A DNA stretch of 64,000 bases from Natranaerobius thermophilus JW/NM-WN-LF (GCF_000020005.1 NC_010718.1:2190001-2254000), one strand, 5' to 3'. Shown: positions 7,651 through 17,365, numbered from the stretch's first letter. Notes: generated by a model not told the origin, from the letters alone. Translations and numbers: made by a program.

Positions 7651-8850
7651 ATGTACTTTGTTGGGATTGATTGGGCTGATACAAAACATGATATCCTGGT
7701 CATGAGTGGCGATGGTAGAGAACTAGATAACTTCACTATTCAACATTCTCAAGATGGATTTGAAACTTTAGGAACTAAACTTCTGAAACATGACAACAAT
7801 CCTGAAAACTTCTGCTGCTTAATTGAAACCAAACATGGACTTTTAACTCAATATCTTTTAGAAAATAACTTCACTGTTTATTCTGTTAACCCCAAGCTAG
7901 TTGATGCTAGACGAAAAGCTTCCGGGGCTAAAACTGACTTTATTGATGCTAAAATACTAGCTAATATGGGCAGATCAGAGCTCCATGACTTACATAAGCT
8001 AGAGCCTGATTCGGAACATATCCAAGAGCTTAAAGTACTCACCAGAGATCAAGACGCCCTTATACAAGAAAGTACTAGGCTAACAAATAGGCTGATTTCA
8101 ACACTGAAAGAATACTATCCTGTAGCTCTTGAATTATTTTCTAAAATAACTCTACCTATCTCTCTAGCTTTCTTAAGAAAATATCCTACTCCAAAACAGG
8201 CTCGTAAAGCTAGCAGAGATGATATCTACAAGTTTTTGAAAAAGCAAAATCATCCTAACCCTTTATCTAAAGCTAATGAAATATTCACAAAGCTTCAAAG
8301 ACGTAATTTAGAAGGTAACAGGGCTATTTGTTCTGCCAAGTCTAAGTTTTTATTTACTATCCTTGATCAGCTAGAGCCTTTATTAGAGCACATTAAAGAG
8401 TATGACAGGGAAATTGAAAAACTTTTTAAGTCCCACTCTGACAGTAAACTTTTTGAAAGCTTGCCAGGTGCCGGTAAGCGTATAGCACCGAGGCTGCTGG
8501 CAGAGTGGGGAGATGATAGAAGCCGTTATGCTGACGCCTCGGTAGTCCAGGCCCTTGCGGGAACTTCACCAGTACTACATCAAAGTGGCAAAATGCGTAT
8601 TGTGAAAAGGCGGCATTCTTGTATTAAACCTTTTAGAAACGCTTTGCATCAATTTGCTCTTCAAACTGCGAGGTGGGTCCCCTGGGCCAGAGATTATTAC
8701 CTCAGAAAGCGAAAAGAAGGCAAACAGCATCATGAGGCTGCAAGGGCTCTAGCTAATATTTGGGTCAGGATACTCTATGCTATGTGGCTGAACAAAGAAC
8801 CCTACAATGAAAACAAATTCTTAAAAGCTAGAGAAAAACACGCTGCTTAA
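7651..8850 (+). CDS. IS110-family transposase (DEDD recombinase)
   Basis: 399 residues, typical for the family. The N-terminal RuvC-like DEDD domain shows Asp7 (FVGIDWADTKHDI), Glu59 (CCLIETKHG) and Asp96/Asp99 (KTDFIDAKILA). A coiled middle follows. The C-terminal IS116/IS110/IS902 domain has LPGAGKRIAPRLLAEWGD and AGTSPVLHQSGK, with the Ser expected to attack DNA. The frame is intact. ATG at 7651 follows AAAGGAGGT. Transposition probably uses the RNA encoded in its leader. Confidence 0.95.
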   Translation: MYFVGIDWADTKHDILVMSGDGRELDNFTIQHSQDGFETLGTKLLKHDNNPENFCCLIETKHGLLTQYLLENNFTVYSVNPKLVDARRKASGAKTDFIDAKILANMGRSELHDLHKLEPDSEHIQELKVLTRDQDALIQESTRLTNRLISTLKEYYPVALELFSKITLPISLAFLRKYPTPKQARKASRDDIYKFLKKQNHPNPLSKANEIFTKLQRRNLEGNRAICSAKSKFLFTILDQLEPLLEHIKEYDREIEKLFKSHSDSKLFESLPGAGKRIAPRLLAEWGDDRSRYADASVVQALAGTSPVLHQSGKMRIVKRRHSCIKPFRNALHQFALQTARWVPWARDYYLRKRKEGKQHHEAARALANIWVRILYAMWLNKEPYNENKFLKAREKHAA

Positions 8851-8965
8851 TTAGTTTTTAAAAGAGCAAAATTTTAAATTTGGATTATTATATCCACTAC
8901 TTCCAAATTTTTACATCAATCTACCCTTTACATAGAGAATCTTGAATACCAAGCATTTTTCATTT

Positions 8966-9041
8966 GGTGCTGTTATATTTAGCTTTGATACTGTAAAATT
9001 GAAATTTCACAGTTATCAACATTCAACTTTAATACAGCTTT
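8966..9041 (+). repeat. Dispersed palindromic repeat, copy B
   Basis: The element runs from GGTGCTGTTATATTTAG through TTTGATACTGTAAAATT and TTTCACAGTTATCAAC to TTCAACTTTAATACAGCTTT. The inner arms (TTGATA-CTGTAAA against TTTCACAGTTATCAA) and outer arms (GCTGTTATATT against AATACAGC) make it an imperfect hairpin. It lies just outside the IS110 element, in the region downstream of liaR. Confidence 0.75.
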
Positions 9042-9119
9042 CATTTAACCATAGTATTTGTCTCAAGGAAGTGTATATACACATTACACCTTTGGGCCAA
9101 TTGCAGATTCATCAAATCT

Positions 9120-9758
9120 TTAATTAGTATAACCATAATCTTTTGCATAAATGGCAGCCTGAGTTCTATCTTTCAGTTCCAATTTATCTAAAATATTGCT
9201 TACATGTGTCTTGACTGTTTTTATACCAATATATAATTCATCGGCTATTTCCTGATTAGTAAACCCTTTACCCAGTAATCTCAAAACTTCTTTTTCTCTA
9301 TTAGTTAAGTTAAGATATGCCGATTCATTTTCCCTACGTTCCATCATTAATTTAGTAACTTGACCCTCAAAACTGGGTTTTCCTTCACTTGCTTTTCGAA
9401 TACATTTGGCAATATCTTCCGCATCAGAAGTTTTTAGTATATAACTATAAGCTCCAGCTTCTAAAGCGGGAAATACTTTATCATCATCTACATAACTTGT
9501 AAGAACAACAATTTTAAATCCTTCTCCCTGTAATTCCCTGGTAGCCTGGATTCCATCCATGCCATCCATAACTAAATCCATTAAAATAACTTGAGGTTGG
9601 TATTCCCTTGCCAAATCAATACCTTCTTGTCCATCACAAGCTTCCGCTACAACTTCAATATCCTCCTGGGTCTCCAGGTAACTGCGAAGTCCCAATCTGA
9701 CCATTTCATGATCATCCACAATTAAAACAGATATTTTTTCACCCTCTTGTTTATACAT
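9120..9758 (-). CDS. liaR: NarL/LuxR-type response regulator, LiaR-like
   Basis: 212 residues: a receiver domain (about 8-125, phospho-acceptor Asp in VILMDLVMDG, conserved Lys in YILKTSD) followed by a LuxR-type helix-turn-helix (LTNREKEVLRLLGKGFTNQEIADELYIGIKTVKTHVSNIL). It should bind DNA once phosphorylated by the upstream kinase. ATG at 9758 is preceded by GGGAGG and overlaps the liaS stop by 8 bp, indicating translational coupling; an in-frame ATG at 9788 lies inside liaS. The gene order liaF-liaS-liaR matches Bacillus and Lactobacillales cell-envelope stress systems. Confidence 0.88.
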   Translation of the reverse strand: MYKQEGEKISVLIVDDHEMVRLGLRSYLETQEDIEVVAEACDGQEGIDLAREYQPQVILMDLVMDGMDGIQATRELQGEGFKIVVLTSYVDDDKVFPALEAGAYSYILKTSDAEDIAKCIRKASEGKPSFEGQVTKLMMERRENESAYLNLTNREKEVLRLLGKGFTNQEIADELYIGIKTVKTHVSNILDKLELKDRTQAAIYAKDYGYTN

Positions 9759-10863
9759 GGCTTTCCCTCCCATTACTGTCGTTTTCACCGCTTTCTTTTT
9801 CTGAAGATGTTATAGGTAATCTCAGCTCAACTCGGGTCCCCGATCCTGGATAGGTAAGGATGTTTAGATGTCCCCCTAACTCAACCATACGTTCCTTCAT
9901 GGTTTTCAAACCATAGGAAGAAGACTGCTTGTTCAAAGCCTGGCTTAAATTAAAACCTACACCATCATCTTCCAAAGAAATATAAATCCGATTCCCTTTA
10001 TATTTTCCATTCACAATAAAATTTTTAGCTTGTGAGTGACGGAGCATATTGGAGATGGCTTCCTGAATCACTCGAAATACCTGGTCTTCCACCCCAGAAG
10101 CAAGTTCTGGAAGTTGAGTGATTTCCCAGGAAATATTAAAGTTTTTGTGTTTATCCTTAATCTCTTGCAGCAACTGTTCCAAACCTTCAGATAGGCTTTT
10201 GCCTTCTAATGTAACAGGTCTCAAATGTAATATTAAAGCCCGTAGTTCCTGTTGGGCATTTTGGATCATGGAAGTAGTTTTCGAAAATAGCTGTCTTGCC
10301 TTATCAGGATCCTGATAAATCATTTTATCCATGGCTTTCATTGACATAGAAGCTGCAAAAAGCTGCTGACTGACAGCATCATGCAGTTCTCTAGCCAATT
10401 TACGCCTTTCTTCTAAGCTAGCAGCTTCTTCCGCCCGGGCAATTAAATCTTTATTTTCATTAATCTTTTTTTGACTAGCCCTAACTTGTTGCTTATAATC
10501 TTTGGTTAACTCTTCCAAGCGTTCACCTAAATCCTGAATCTCATCGTCCCTGTGAATATCAAGGCGATTATTAAGATTGCCTCGTTTTAGTTCCAATATA
10601 TATCTGCCCATATAGTTAATTGATTGTTTTAAATTTCTGAGATATTTATACCAAGATACCCAAGAACTAAGAAAAACTACTACTGGCGAACCCAATACAA
10701 TGGCAGTAGCAATCTCAAGATCCATATCTCCCGGCCATATTAAATAAATACAAAAAAATATAATTAAACCTGCCGCCAGGGCACCCACTAATTGCCGCTG
10801 AAAAAATTCCCATAAAATCCCCTTTGGCCTCAATTTAGTGATTAACTTCTTAATCAACGGCAT
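9751..10863 (-). CDS. liaS: Sensor histidine kinase, LiaS-like
   Basis: 370 residues. Two membrane segments at the N-terminus (about 20-70) with hardly any extracellular loop, a HAMP-like linker, then HisKA_3 dimerisation and phosphorylation (RRKLARELHDAVSQQ, the His being the site) and a HATPase_c domain (NMLRHSQAKNF, DDGVGFNL, GLKTMKERM, GSGTRVELRLP). The short sensor loop fits an intramembrane-sensing kinase inhibited by LiaF. ATG at 10863 follows AGAGGTGGG; ATG at 10881 has no SD. It overlaps liaF by 14 bp and liaR by 8 bp. Confidence 0.88.
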   Translation of the reverse strand: MPLIKKLITKLRPKGILWEFFQRQLVGALAAGLIIFFCIYLIWPGDMDLEIATAIVLGSPVVVFLSSWVSWYKYLRNLKQSINYMGRYILELKRGNLNNRLDIHRDDEIQDLGERLEELTKDYKQQVRASQKKINENKDLIARAEEAASLEERRKLARELHDAVSQQLFAASMSMKAMDKMIYQDPDKARQLFSKTTSMIQNAQQELRALILHLRPVTLEGKSLSEGLEQLLQEIKDKHKNFNISWEITQLPELASGVEDQVFRVIQEAISNMLRHSQAKNFIVNGKYKGNRIYISLEDDGVGFNLSQALNKQSSSYGLKTMKERMVELGGHLNILTYPGSGTRVELRLPITSSEKESGENDSNGRESHV

Positions 10864-11650
10864 AAACGCCCACCTCTCCAACGGAGAGCATTACAATAAT
10901 TTTTAATTTTCTTTCTGCATCCTGATAATTTGGACTAGTATAAATTACAGGACGACTCATACCTGCATTATTTTCGTCAAAAATTGTCATATCACCAATT
11001 TTTACAAATGTTTCCACATGAACGGGGATATCTCTAGGTACAAGCATTTCGACGGATCCTACCCAGCCTTTATAGACAAACACATTTTCTCCAGGTTCTA
11101 AAATTGCCGTGGTAAAATCAATATCCGCATCACTAACACCTACTTTCAACTCTTTATGTCCAACCTTCCAAGGATTCTTCCCCCAATTTATATCTCCTAC
11201 CATAGTCTTGCTTTTGTTCATGAATTCCTCATTAAAGTCCCTCTTATGATTAAATTTGTTGCCAAACATATCACCTGAGACACTAAAATGACTCCATTCG
11301 TCTCGATCAATTATCAGCTTTAAACCTATATATATAATGAGTACAGGCCAGGTCCAACTCCATAGGTCTGACATAGGAAATTCAAACAACCCTGTGGTCC
11401 TGGAGAGAAAGTTCATACCGATACCTATAACTATCAGGCCAAATATTAATTTACCAAAAGCTATCCGTCTTTTCATTAAAGCTACCCATGCAGAAAATAT
11501 ACCTTTAATAGATATTTTGACTCCCAAAGCTACAATTAATAGCGGCCACAAAGTTAATAGACTATCAAGTTCATGCTCGATAATTCCTAAATTGTCCAAA
11601 AGAAACACTAAACCAATAACAATTATGATGGTTCCAAGCAACTGTTTCAT
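10850..11650 (-). CDS. liaF: LiaF-like membrane regulator
   Basis: 266 residues. Four hydrophobic segments in the first about 115 residues (TIIIVIGLVFLLDNLG, LLTLWPLLIVALGV, LIFGLIVIGIGMNF, WTWPVLIIYIGLKL) are followed by a soluble beta-rich C-terminal domain (VGVSDADIDFTTAILEPGENVFVYKGWVG in part), as in LiaF/YvqF cell-wall-antibiotic response proteins. LiaF restrains the LiaS kinase until envelope damage occurs. ATG at 11650 follows GAGGGGGTAGCC; the upstream in-frame ATG at 11680 lacks an SD. It is the first gene of the operon. Confidence 0.85.
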   Translation of the reverse strand: MKQLLGTIIIVIGLVFLLDNLGIIEHELDSLLTLWPLLIVALGVKISIKGIFSAWVALMKRRIAFGKLIFGLIVIGIGMNFLSRTTGLFEFPMSDLWSWTWPVLIIYIGLKLIIDRDEWSHFSVSGDMFGNKFNHKRDFNEEFMNKSKTMVGDINWGKNPWKVGHKELKVGVSDADIDFTTAILEPGENVFVYKGWVGSVEMLVPRDIPVHVETFVKIGDMTIFDENNAGMSRPVIYTSPNYQDAERKLKIIVMLSVGEVGVYAVD

Positions 11651-11845
11651 GGCTACCCCCTCTTTCAATATTAGTCTCACTCCAAGTTAATTAAGTTCAA
11701 TTACACTCTAAATTTATTGTACATTTTAATTTCCGATTCGCCAATTGATTTTTTCTCTATCAGTCCTTTAGTCCTTTTTACCCTTTTCTCCTTTATTTGG
11801 GATCACTTTTATAGTAGGCGCTGTGCATCAATTTTTACACATCCT

Positions 11846-11893
11846 TATAATAAAATAAATCCCGCTGACGTTACACATGCGCCAGTCGGGATT
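11846..11893 (-). terminator. Terminator of the efflux operon
   Basis: Read on the minus strand, AATCCCG with a CTGGCG extension pairs with CGGGATT (11858-11864 against 11887-11893), followed by a T-rich stretch. Confidence 0.7.
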
Positions 11894-11903
11894 CATCTCG
11901 GTC

Positions 11904-13154
11904 TTAAGTCTGAATATTTATTCTAGTTCCTTCTTGTAAGTCTTCTTTATCAGGGTTTAAAATAACTTTATCTCCGTCTTCCAAGCCATCTTTGATAGCC
12001 ACCTTCTGATTAGTTTCCAAACCCGTATTCACTTTCTGTATCTTGGCTCTGTCATTTTCTACTGTAAACACAGCATCTTGGCCTTCATGGGTAAATAACG
12101 CACTTTTAGGAACCACCAATTGATCAGTTTGTTTTTCTGTGATAAATTCTACATCAACTTTGTAACCCGGGCCCAGATCTATATCTTCAGGAATTTCCGG
12201 AGTAATTGTCACTGGCACCCTCTCCTCTTCCAATCCAAGTTCTGATAAGCTGGCTTCGGCATAAGGTGCAATTTCGGAAATTTCTCCTGTAAATTCTACA
12301 TCCTTTTCCCTTCGCTCAAAAACAAGTGAAACCTCCATACTTTCCTCTATTTCATAAACGTCTCTAGTTAATACTCTTGTTTCTATTTGTAATTTATCAT
12401 TTCCCCTTATCTTCATTAGAGGTCTTTCAGGATTTGCAAGTCCCATCTCTTCTACCTGTAGATCAGTGACTATCCCCTGAATAGGGGCATGCATTTGATA
12501 CTCTTCTTTTTGTTCCTTTAAAAATTCTATTTGTGATTCCAAGGCACTTTTTTGGGCATCAATTACTTCGTAGCTACCTTCAGGTGGGCTAAAGGATTCA
12601 TCTAAGATCTCTAAAGATTTCTTTTGCTGATTTAAATTTAATTCTGCCTGTTTTACCATATCTTCAGCCTCTTTTAGCTCACTTTCGGTTGCAAAGTCAT
12701 TTCTGTACATTTCTTTGATCTTTTCATATCTGGTTTCAGCGTTTTTCAAGGTATCCTTTGCATGTTCAATCCCTATTTCTATATTCTCAATTTCAGCTTC
12801 TCCCGGTTCTTGTTCTAATTGCTGTCTTTCACCTTCTAAGGCTCTAACTTGAGCCCTTAGTTCCTCTATAGTATAGTTGAGTTCACGCGGATTCAGTTCA
12901 ACCAATAACTCACCCTGCTTTACGTGGTCCCCATCTTCCACATGAACTTTATCGATTTTTGCAGTATGCATTGTGATAACATTACGATCCTCTGCAGGTT
13001 CAACAGTTCCTTCTTCTGTAAAACTGTGTTTAATTTCTTCGGGGCTAATCTCTTTAACATTAACTGTTATACTTCCTGTGGCTTGAACTGTAATAAAGCT
13101 GGCAGCAGCTACCAATATCAAAACTCCAAAAAGAATTTTCCACTTCTTTTTCAT
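11904..13154 (-). CDS. HlyD/MacA-type efflux adaptor subunit
   Basis: 416 residues. An N-terminal membrane anchor or signal (KILFGVLILVAAASFITV) precedes a biotinyl-lipoyl-like half (HTAKIDKVHVEDGDHVKQGELLVEL), a long coiled-coil hairpin (about 95-225, rich in Glu/Lys/Leu), the second lipoyl half (MHAPIQGIVTDLQVEE) and a beta-barrel/membrane-proximal region (VPKSALFTHEGQDAVFTVENDRA). This is the standard RND/ABC adaptor architecture. In a Gram-positive it would link the FtsX-type permease to extracellular substrates. It is the last gene of the tetR-ATPase-permease-adaptor operon. Confidence 0.88.
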   Translation of the reverse strand: MKKKWKILFGVLILVAAASFITVQATGSITVNVKEISPEEIKHSFTEEGTVEPAEDRNVITMHTAKIDKVHVEDGDHVKQGELLVELNPRELNYTIEELRAQVRALEGERQQLEQEPGEAEIENIEIGIEHAKDTLKNAETRYEKIKEMYRNDFATESELKEAEDMVKQAELNLNQQKKSLEILDESFSPPEGSYEVIDAQKSALESQIEFLKEQKEEYQMHAPIQGIVTDLQVEEMGLANPERPLMKIRGNDKLQIETRVLTRDVYEIEESMEVSLVFERREKDVEFTGEISEIAPYAEASLSELGLEEERVPVTITPEIPEDIDLGPGYKVDVEFITEKQTDQLVVPKSALFTHEGQDAVFTVENDRAKIQKVNTGLETNQKVAIKDGLEDGDKVILNPDKEDLQEGTRINIQT

Positions 13155-13188
13155 TACTCCTCTCCCCCTCTCAAACAGTAAGACTGTA

Positions 13189-15582
13189 TCACTCTCTGGA
13201 TTTCAACACATCTACTAAACTCAGATTTCTCACCTTCCTCAAGGCAAATCTCTGAGCTGTCCATATAGAAAATACCGTAATGATCACACCTGCAATTAGA
13301 GCTGTAGTTGACATTTCACCAGGTAGAACATAAAAGTCTGTACTAAAATTTCGAGCCATGCCCCACTGCATTAGCTGAGCCAAAGGTACAGCCGTTATTA
13401 TAGCAAATATACTGATAAACCACTGTTCAAAAGTGATCACTGTAAAAACTTCCCTGGATGTCATGCCTAAGACACGCATAGAAGCCAGTTCTCGACTTCG
13501 TTCCGATAAAATTATAAAACTTGAACTGTAAATTATTGCAAAGCAAAGGATCACACCAAATAATACGTATATATAAATTAAACTACCAAAGGTTTCCATA
13601 AGTTCTTCGGACTGTTCTATCCTTTCATGACGTCCATCTATACCTGAAACCACATCACTTTCTCGATAACGCTCTTTTAATAGAGAGAGATTTTCCAAAA
13701 GTGTTTCACCATTCTTATCATTCAAGTTCACCATATAAGATGTAGTAATATTCCCCTGATCCAACAGTCCCGCTAGATTGCCTACTTCCATATAGGCGTT
13801 CATACCTAAGTATTGAGGTACTGTTTTGTCAACTTCTACTGGCCTTGAATTGTCTCCATTTCTCAAATAGGGGCTCTCAAATTCCAGACTATCCCCCTGT
13901 GTTACATTTAATTTCTCGGCTAGTCTTTCAGATAAAATGATTCCTTGGGTCTTTTCCAGATCTATTTGATTTTCGTCAGAATCTAAAATGGTATACATAT
14001 CACTAGTTCCAGTTATCCCCAAAAGGGCGATATCTTCCGAATTCCCTAGATGAGATAGAGTAATGGGAATTTCATTCAGAGGTTCTACATGCTCAACTAC
14101 AGAGTTACTTTCTAATTCACGTCGACCCACATCTATTTCTACGGGATTGGACAAATTCACCCGGGCATCATAAGTTTCAACCTCTTCGTGTTGATAAAAA
14201 ATCAAAAGGTCAATAAGTTCATTTAATGACCATGTCAAAGCTACAACAGCACAACTCAGGGTAATTCCAACAAAGAGAAAAATACTTCTACCCCTGTTTC
14301 TAAAAATATTTCGAATTGCCATTTTTCCTTGAATTGTAAACATTTTCCAAATTAAATCAATTTTTTCTAATATGACCTTTTTCCCGGATGGTGGCGCTGG
14401 GGGTTTCATGGCTTCGGCAGGCTTTAAATCCATAGCCGGCCTGCACCCTAAATACCCTGCTACAACGAATACGGAAAGGGATAAAGCCAGGCCTAAAATG
14501 AGATAGTACATGGAAAAACCCTCATAAAACCTGGGAACATTGAAGAACTCCAATAATAATTCGGTTAAAGGAGTTGCTAAAAACATCCCAATGATGCTCC
14601 CGGCTAGTCCGCCCACTGCGCCAATTAATATCGAATAAGATAGATAATGAATAACTATTTCCCTGTCGGTATAACCAAAGGCCTTCAAAATACCTATTTG
14701 CCCACGCTGTTGTTCAATCAATCGTTTTAACATAATAAAAAGTATAATTCCAGCTATACTCAGAAAGGTCAAGGGAAGAGCTCGAGAAACTCGTTCTAAC
14801 ATAGCCACTTCTTCAGACAAAATCAAATGACTAGTTTGATTTTCCCTTGAATAAATAGTCTGTAAGCCATATTGATCAAGTTCTGGCTCCAATAAATTTT
14901 CTACTTCTGAAAATTTAAATTTAGGATTTATAGTAAAAACTAGATTATTAACCCTGTTTTCCTGATCAGGAAACAATGTGGACATATCTTCATAAGGTAA
15001 AAAGGCAATTCCAAACTGTTCTGGATTGGGGAATAATTCTGTTTCAGTCCTGAGAGGATAAGTGAATTCTGGACTCATACCTTTTCCCTGTATAGTTAGT
15101 TCCTGAACCCTACCTTCAGCTATAACCTCTAAGGTGTCACCCAATTGCAATTGATTGGCATCGTAAAACTGATTATCAATCCAAGCCTGTAATTGTCCTG
15201 CTTGTAGTTGATTACCTCCCAGTTTTTTAACATTATTTAACCTATTGGGATTATCTAAATCCAGAGATACCAGACGCAAATAAACGGATTCATCCCGTTG
15301 GGAATCATACACCCTGACATCTTTAACTAGTCTACCATCTATTTGTCTAATTCCTTCAATTTGGGACAGGGAATCGACCCGGGATTTTGGTATTGATTGA
15401 AATTCAGCAAAACCGTGGGCGAAATTTTGATTACTATAAAAATTGTCTTTAGACAAGACTAGATTATCACTCACAATGGAAAAGGATGTGAATACAATCA
15501 AACCCAGAAGCACAATAACTAAGCAGGCTATATACGACCCTTTGTTACTCCAAATGTCGCGAAGCATTTTTAACCATAGCAT
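13189..15582 (-). CDS. ABC transporter permease, FtsX/MacB-like, duplicated
   Basis: 797 residues. There is one membrane helix at about 15-40, then a large extracellular domain, three helices at about 270-380 (the first FtsX domain, with GILKAFGYTDREIVIHYL), a second N-terminal helix at about 435-455, another extracellular domain, and three helices at about 670-785 (the second FtsX domain, with ASMRVLGMTSREVFTVI). Two FtsX modules in one chain are common in Firmicute efflux or lipoprotein-release systems. The partners are the ATPase upstream (1-bp overlap at 15582) and the adaptor downstream. Substrate unknown. Confidence 0.9.
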   Translation of the reverse strand: MLWLKMLRDIWSNKGSYIACLVIVLLGLIVFTSFSIVSDNLVLSKDNFYSNQNFAHGFAEFQSIPKSRVDSLSQIEGIRQIDGRLVKDVRVYDSQRDESVYLRLVSLDLDNPNRLNNVKKLGGNQLQAGQLQAWIDNQFYDANQLQLGDTLEVIAEGRVQELTIQGKGMSPEFTYPLRTETELFPNPEQFGIAFLPYEDMSTLFPDQENRVNNLVFTINPKFKFSEVENLLEPELDQYGLQTIYSRENQTSHLILSEEVAMLERVSRALPLTFLSIAGIILFIMLKRLIEQQRGQIGILKAFGYTDREIVIHYLSYSILIGAVGGLAGSIIGMFLATPLTELLLEFFNVPRFYEGFSMYYLILGLALSLSVFVVAGYLGCRPAMDLKPAEAMKPPAPPSGKKVILEKIDLIWKMFTIQGKMAIRNIFRNRGRSIFLFVGITLSCAVVALTWSLNELIDLLIFYQHEEVETYDARVNLSNPVEIDVGRRELESNSVVEHVEPLNEIPITLSHLGNSEDIALLGITGTSDMYTILDSDENQIDLEKTQGIILSERLAEKLNVTQGDSLEFESPYLRNGDNSRPVEVDKTVPQYLGMNAYMEVGNLAGLLDQGNITTSYMVNLNDKNGETLLENLSLLKERYRESDVVSGIDGRHERIEQSEELMETFGSLIYIYVLFGVILCFAIIYSSSFIILSERSRELASMRVLGMTSREVFTVITFEQWFISIFAIITAVPLAQLMQWGMARNFSTDFYVLPGEMSTTALIAGVIITVFSIWTAQRFALRKVRNLSLVDVLKSRE

Positions 15583-16301
15583 TACCAGCTCACCTGCTCT
15601 GCTGCCACAGGATTTTGGTTTTCCTCTACATAATCTACATTTCCATCTTTCAGGTGTATCACCCGATCTGCCATTTCACTAATGGCAGTATTGTGGGTAA
15701 TAATCACAACGGATTTTTGATACTCCTGACAAAAATCCCGCAACAGTTTCAAAATCTGTCTTCCTGTAGGCAGATCCAAGGCCCCAGTAGGTTCATCACA
15801 TAACAGCATTCTAGGATTTTTGGCAATAGCCCTGGCAATGGCAACTCTCTGCTGTTCACCACCCGAAAGTTGAGAAGGAAAATGATCTTTGCGATCCGAA
15901 AGACCCACTTGATTCAAGAGATTGTCAATATTAAACGGATTCCTTGCAATTTGGACTGAAAGATTAATATTTTCATAAGCTGTTAAATTTGGCATTAAGT
16001 TGTAAAATTGAAATATAAATCCTACTTCACTTCTACGATAATAAGTTAATTCCTTTGAATCAGCCTCATGTAGGGCTTGAGATTGGTAATACAACTCACC
16101 CCTTGTTGGGCGGTCCATCCCACCAATAATATTCAGAAGAGTACTTTTTCCTGAACCGCTAGGTCCCAAAACAACTACAAGCTCACTATCATATAAATTA
16201 ACATTGACACCTTTTAAAGCATAAACTTCTACTTCACCCATGAGGTATTTCATCTCCAAATTTGTACCAACTATTAGCGGTTTGTTCATGTGTTTCGTCA
16301 T
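15582..16301 (-). CDS. ABC transporter ATPase, MacB/LolD-like
   Basis: 239 residues with Walker [11 protein letters not shown]-loop [10 protein letters not shown], signature LSGGEQQR, Walker [13 protein letters not shown] and switch His in VVIITHN. The sequence is typical of the LolD/MacB subfamily that drives FtsX-type permeases by mechanotransmission. ATG at 16301 has GGGAGAGGGGG about 7 nt upstream; the longer frame from 16325 would overlap tetR. It is tightly packed between tetR and the permease. Confidence 0.92.
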   Translation of the reverse strand: MTKHMNKPLIVGTNLEMKYLMGEVEVYALKGVNVNLYDSELVVVLGPSGSGKSTLLNIIGGMDRPTRGELYYQSQALHEADSKELTYYRRSEVGFIFQFYNLMPNLTAYENINLSVQIARNPFNIDNLLNQVGLSDRKDHFPSQLSGGEQQRVAIARAIAKNPRMLLCDEPTGALDLPTGRQILKLLRDFCQEYQKSVVIITHNTAISEMADRVIHLKDGNVDYVEENQNPVAAEQVSW

Positions 16302-16305
16302 GGGT

Positions 16306-16938
16306 TTACCCCCTCTCCCCATCATTTTGTGGACTGCCTGAAATACCGTATAAAATATAGTCCGTCAAGTCTTCTATTATATGTTCTTTTTCTACATTGA
16401 GAATGTCTTCATCTGCTTTCATTTCTTCATTTTGACACCAATCTTGAAAATTCATGTACAACCACAGGGACATATTCTGGCCTAATCCAAACAGTAACGA
16501 ATTTCTAGTGCGCTTAACTTGACCTAAATCTTTTACCCGTTTCATCAATTTACTAATCTTTTGTTCTTGTTTTGATAAAAATTTCATATATTGTCTTACC
16601 ATTTCATTGGAATACGGTAGCTCATTGATTAAGATCCTAAATGTGTTGTAATTCTTTTGGAACATTTGTAATCGTAGCTCCAAATTTTGCTTTACAAACT
16701 CCCTTAAAGTTTCGACTTGAGGAAAATTTTCTTCCATATTTTCAATAATTTCTTCAAGAACTGGTGTCACACATTGCATTAATAGTTCTTCTTTACTTTT
16801 AAAATGTCTATAAATAGCCCCCTCGGATAACCCCGCCTTATTGGCAATTTCAGCGATAGTGGCTCCTTGAAAACCTTTCTTTGCAAAACTCTCTCGAGCG
16901 GCATGGATAATTCTATCTTTAGTATTATTATCTTTCAT
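16306..16938 (-). CDS. TetR/AcrR-family repressor of the efflux operon
   Basis: 210 residues. The N-terminal helix-turn-helix is clear (ATIAEIANKAGLSEGAIYRHFKSKEELL); the C-terminal about 150 residues are an all-helical ligand-binding domain without close subfamily features. It is the first gene of an operon with the MacAB-like efflux genes, so it most likely autoregulates and derepresses them on drug binding. ATG at 16938 follows AAGGGGGATC. The palindrome at 16998-17011 is the probable operator. Confidence 0.9.
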   Translation of the reverse strand: MKDNNTKDRIIHAARESFAKKGFQGATIAEIANKAGLSEGAIYRHFKSKEELLMQCVTPVLEEIIENMEENFPQVETLREFVKQNLELRLQMFQKNYNTFRILINELPYSNEMVRQYMKFLSKQEQKISKLMKRVKDLGQVKRTRNSLLFGLGQNMSLWLYMNFQDWCQNEEMKADEDILNVEKEHIIEDLTDYILYGISGSPQNDGERG

Positions 16939-16997
16939 ACTAGATCCCCCTTAAATAAACAGACATGGCTGGTTTTATCACATATCAAACAAGCGTG

Positions 16998-17011
16998 AGT
17001 AAATACTTACT
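16998..17011. promoter_or_regulatory. Candidate TetR operator
   Basis: AGTAA-ATAC-TTACT, a perfect 5+4+5 palindrome 60 bp upstream of the repressor start codon in the operon's promoter region. Confidence 0.5.
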
Positions 17012-17176
17012 TACATATTATGATAATGCTTTATGGAAGTCAATAATGAACTTTAATACCTTCATAAAAGATGCAGGTTTTTATTTAATTTACATAGAAA
17101 GTATTTTATATAGAAGATATGATGTATAAGGAAGAATTAAAACGAGTTTATATTACATGACAGGAGAGTGTTAAAA

Positions 17177-17335
17177 TTGCGCCTGGTGGGTTTACTGATA
17201 TTGATTGCATTGATCTGGCTCTTTGACAAATGGTTTTATAAAAAACTTAAAGCCAGGGATGAATTAATGGAAGAAAAACGAAAGGAAAATCATAGTGCCA
17301 AAACAGATGAAAACAATAGTGAAAATAATAATTAA
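17177..17335 (+). CDS. Small single-pass membrane protein
   Basis: 52 residues from TTG at 17177 with the SD CAGGAGAGTG 8 nt upstream. One N-terminal membrane helix (LVGLLILIALIWLF) is followed by a highly charged cytoplasmic-type tail rich in Lys, Glu and Asn, ending in SENNN. No family is recognised. It lies 96 bp upstream of the bacterioferritin gene on the same strand and may share its promoter. The clean SD, hydrophobic pattern and sharp stop argue for a real gene, although the small size keeps confidence moderate. Confidence 0.5.
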   Translation: MRLVGLLILIALIWLFDKWFYKKLKARDELMEEKRKENHSAKTDENNSENNN

Positions 17336-17365
17336 TTTTCAAATACTAAGGAAGGATTATAAAAT

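Larger units (their letters stand above)
7430..8945 (+). mobile_element. IS110-family insertion sequence (ends approximate)
   Basis: The unit consists of a long structured 5' non-coding leader, a DEDD transposase (7651-8850) and a short 3' end. IS110 elements lack conventional terminal inverted repeats, so the ends cannot be fixed by eye. The left end lies somewhere in 7409-7478 and the right end in about 8911-8965. The octamer ATAGAGAA occurs both in the leader (7568-7575) and near the right end (8932-8939), as a donor guide and its target would. A dispersed palindromic repeat begins at 8966, immediately outside. Confidence 0.7.

Noticed and set aside
9071-9082. Palindrome GTGTATATACAC downstream of liaR
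   Set aside because: Perfect but AT-rich and short, with no T run or neighbouring promoter; a function cannot be supported.
8942-9127. 61-codon plus-strand frame overlapping repeat B
   Set aside because: It has no SD and consists mostly of the palindromic repeat.
17032-17062. Another copy of the dispersed repeat (CAATAATGAACTTTAATACC)
   Set aside because: Only about 20 nt match the right end and no partner arm is present.
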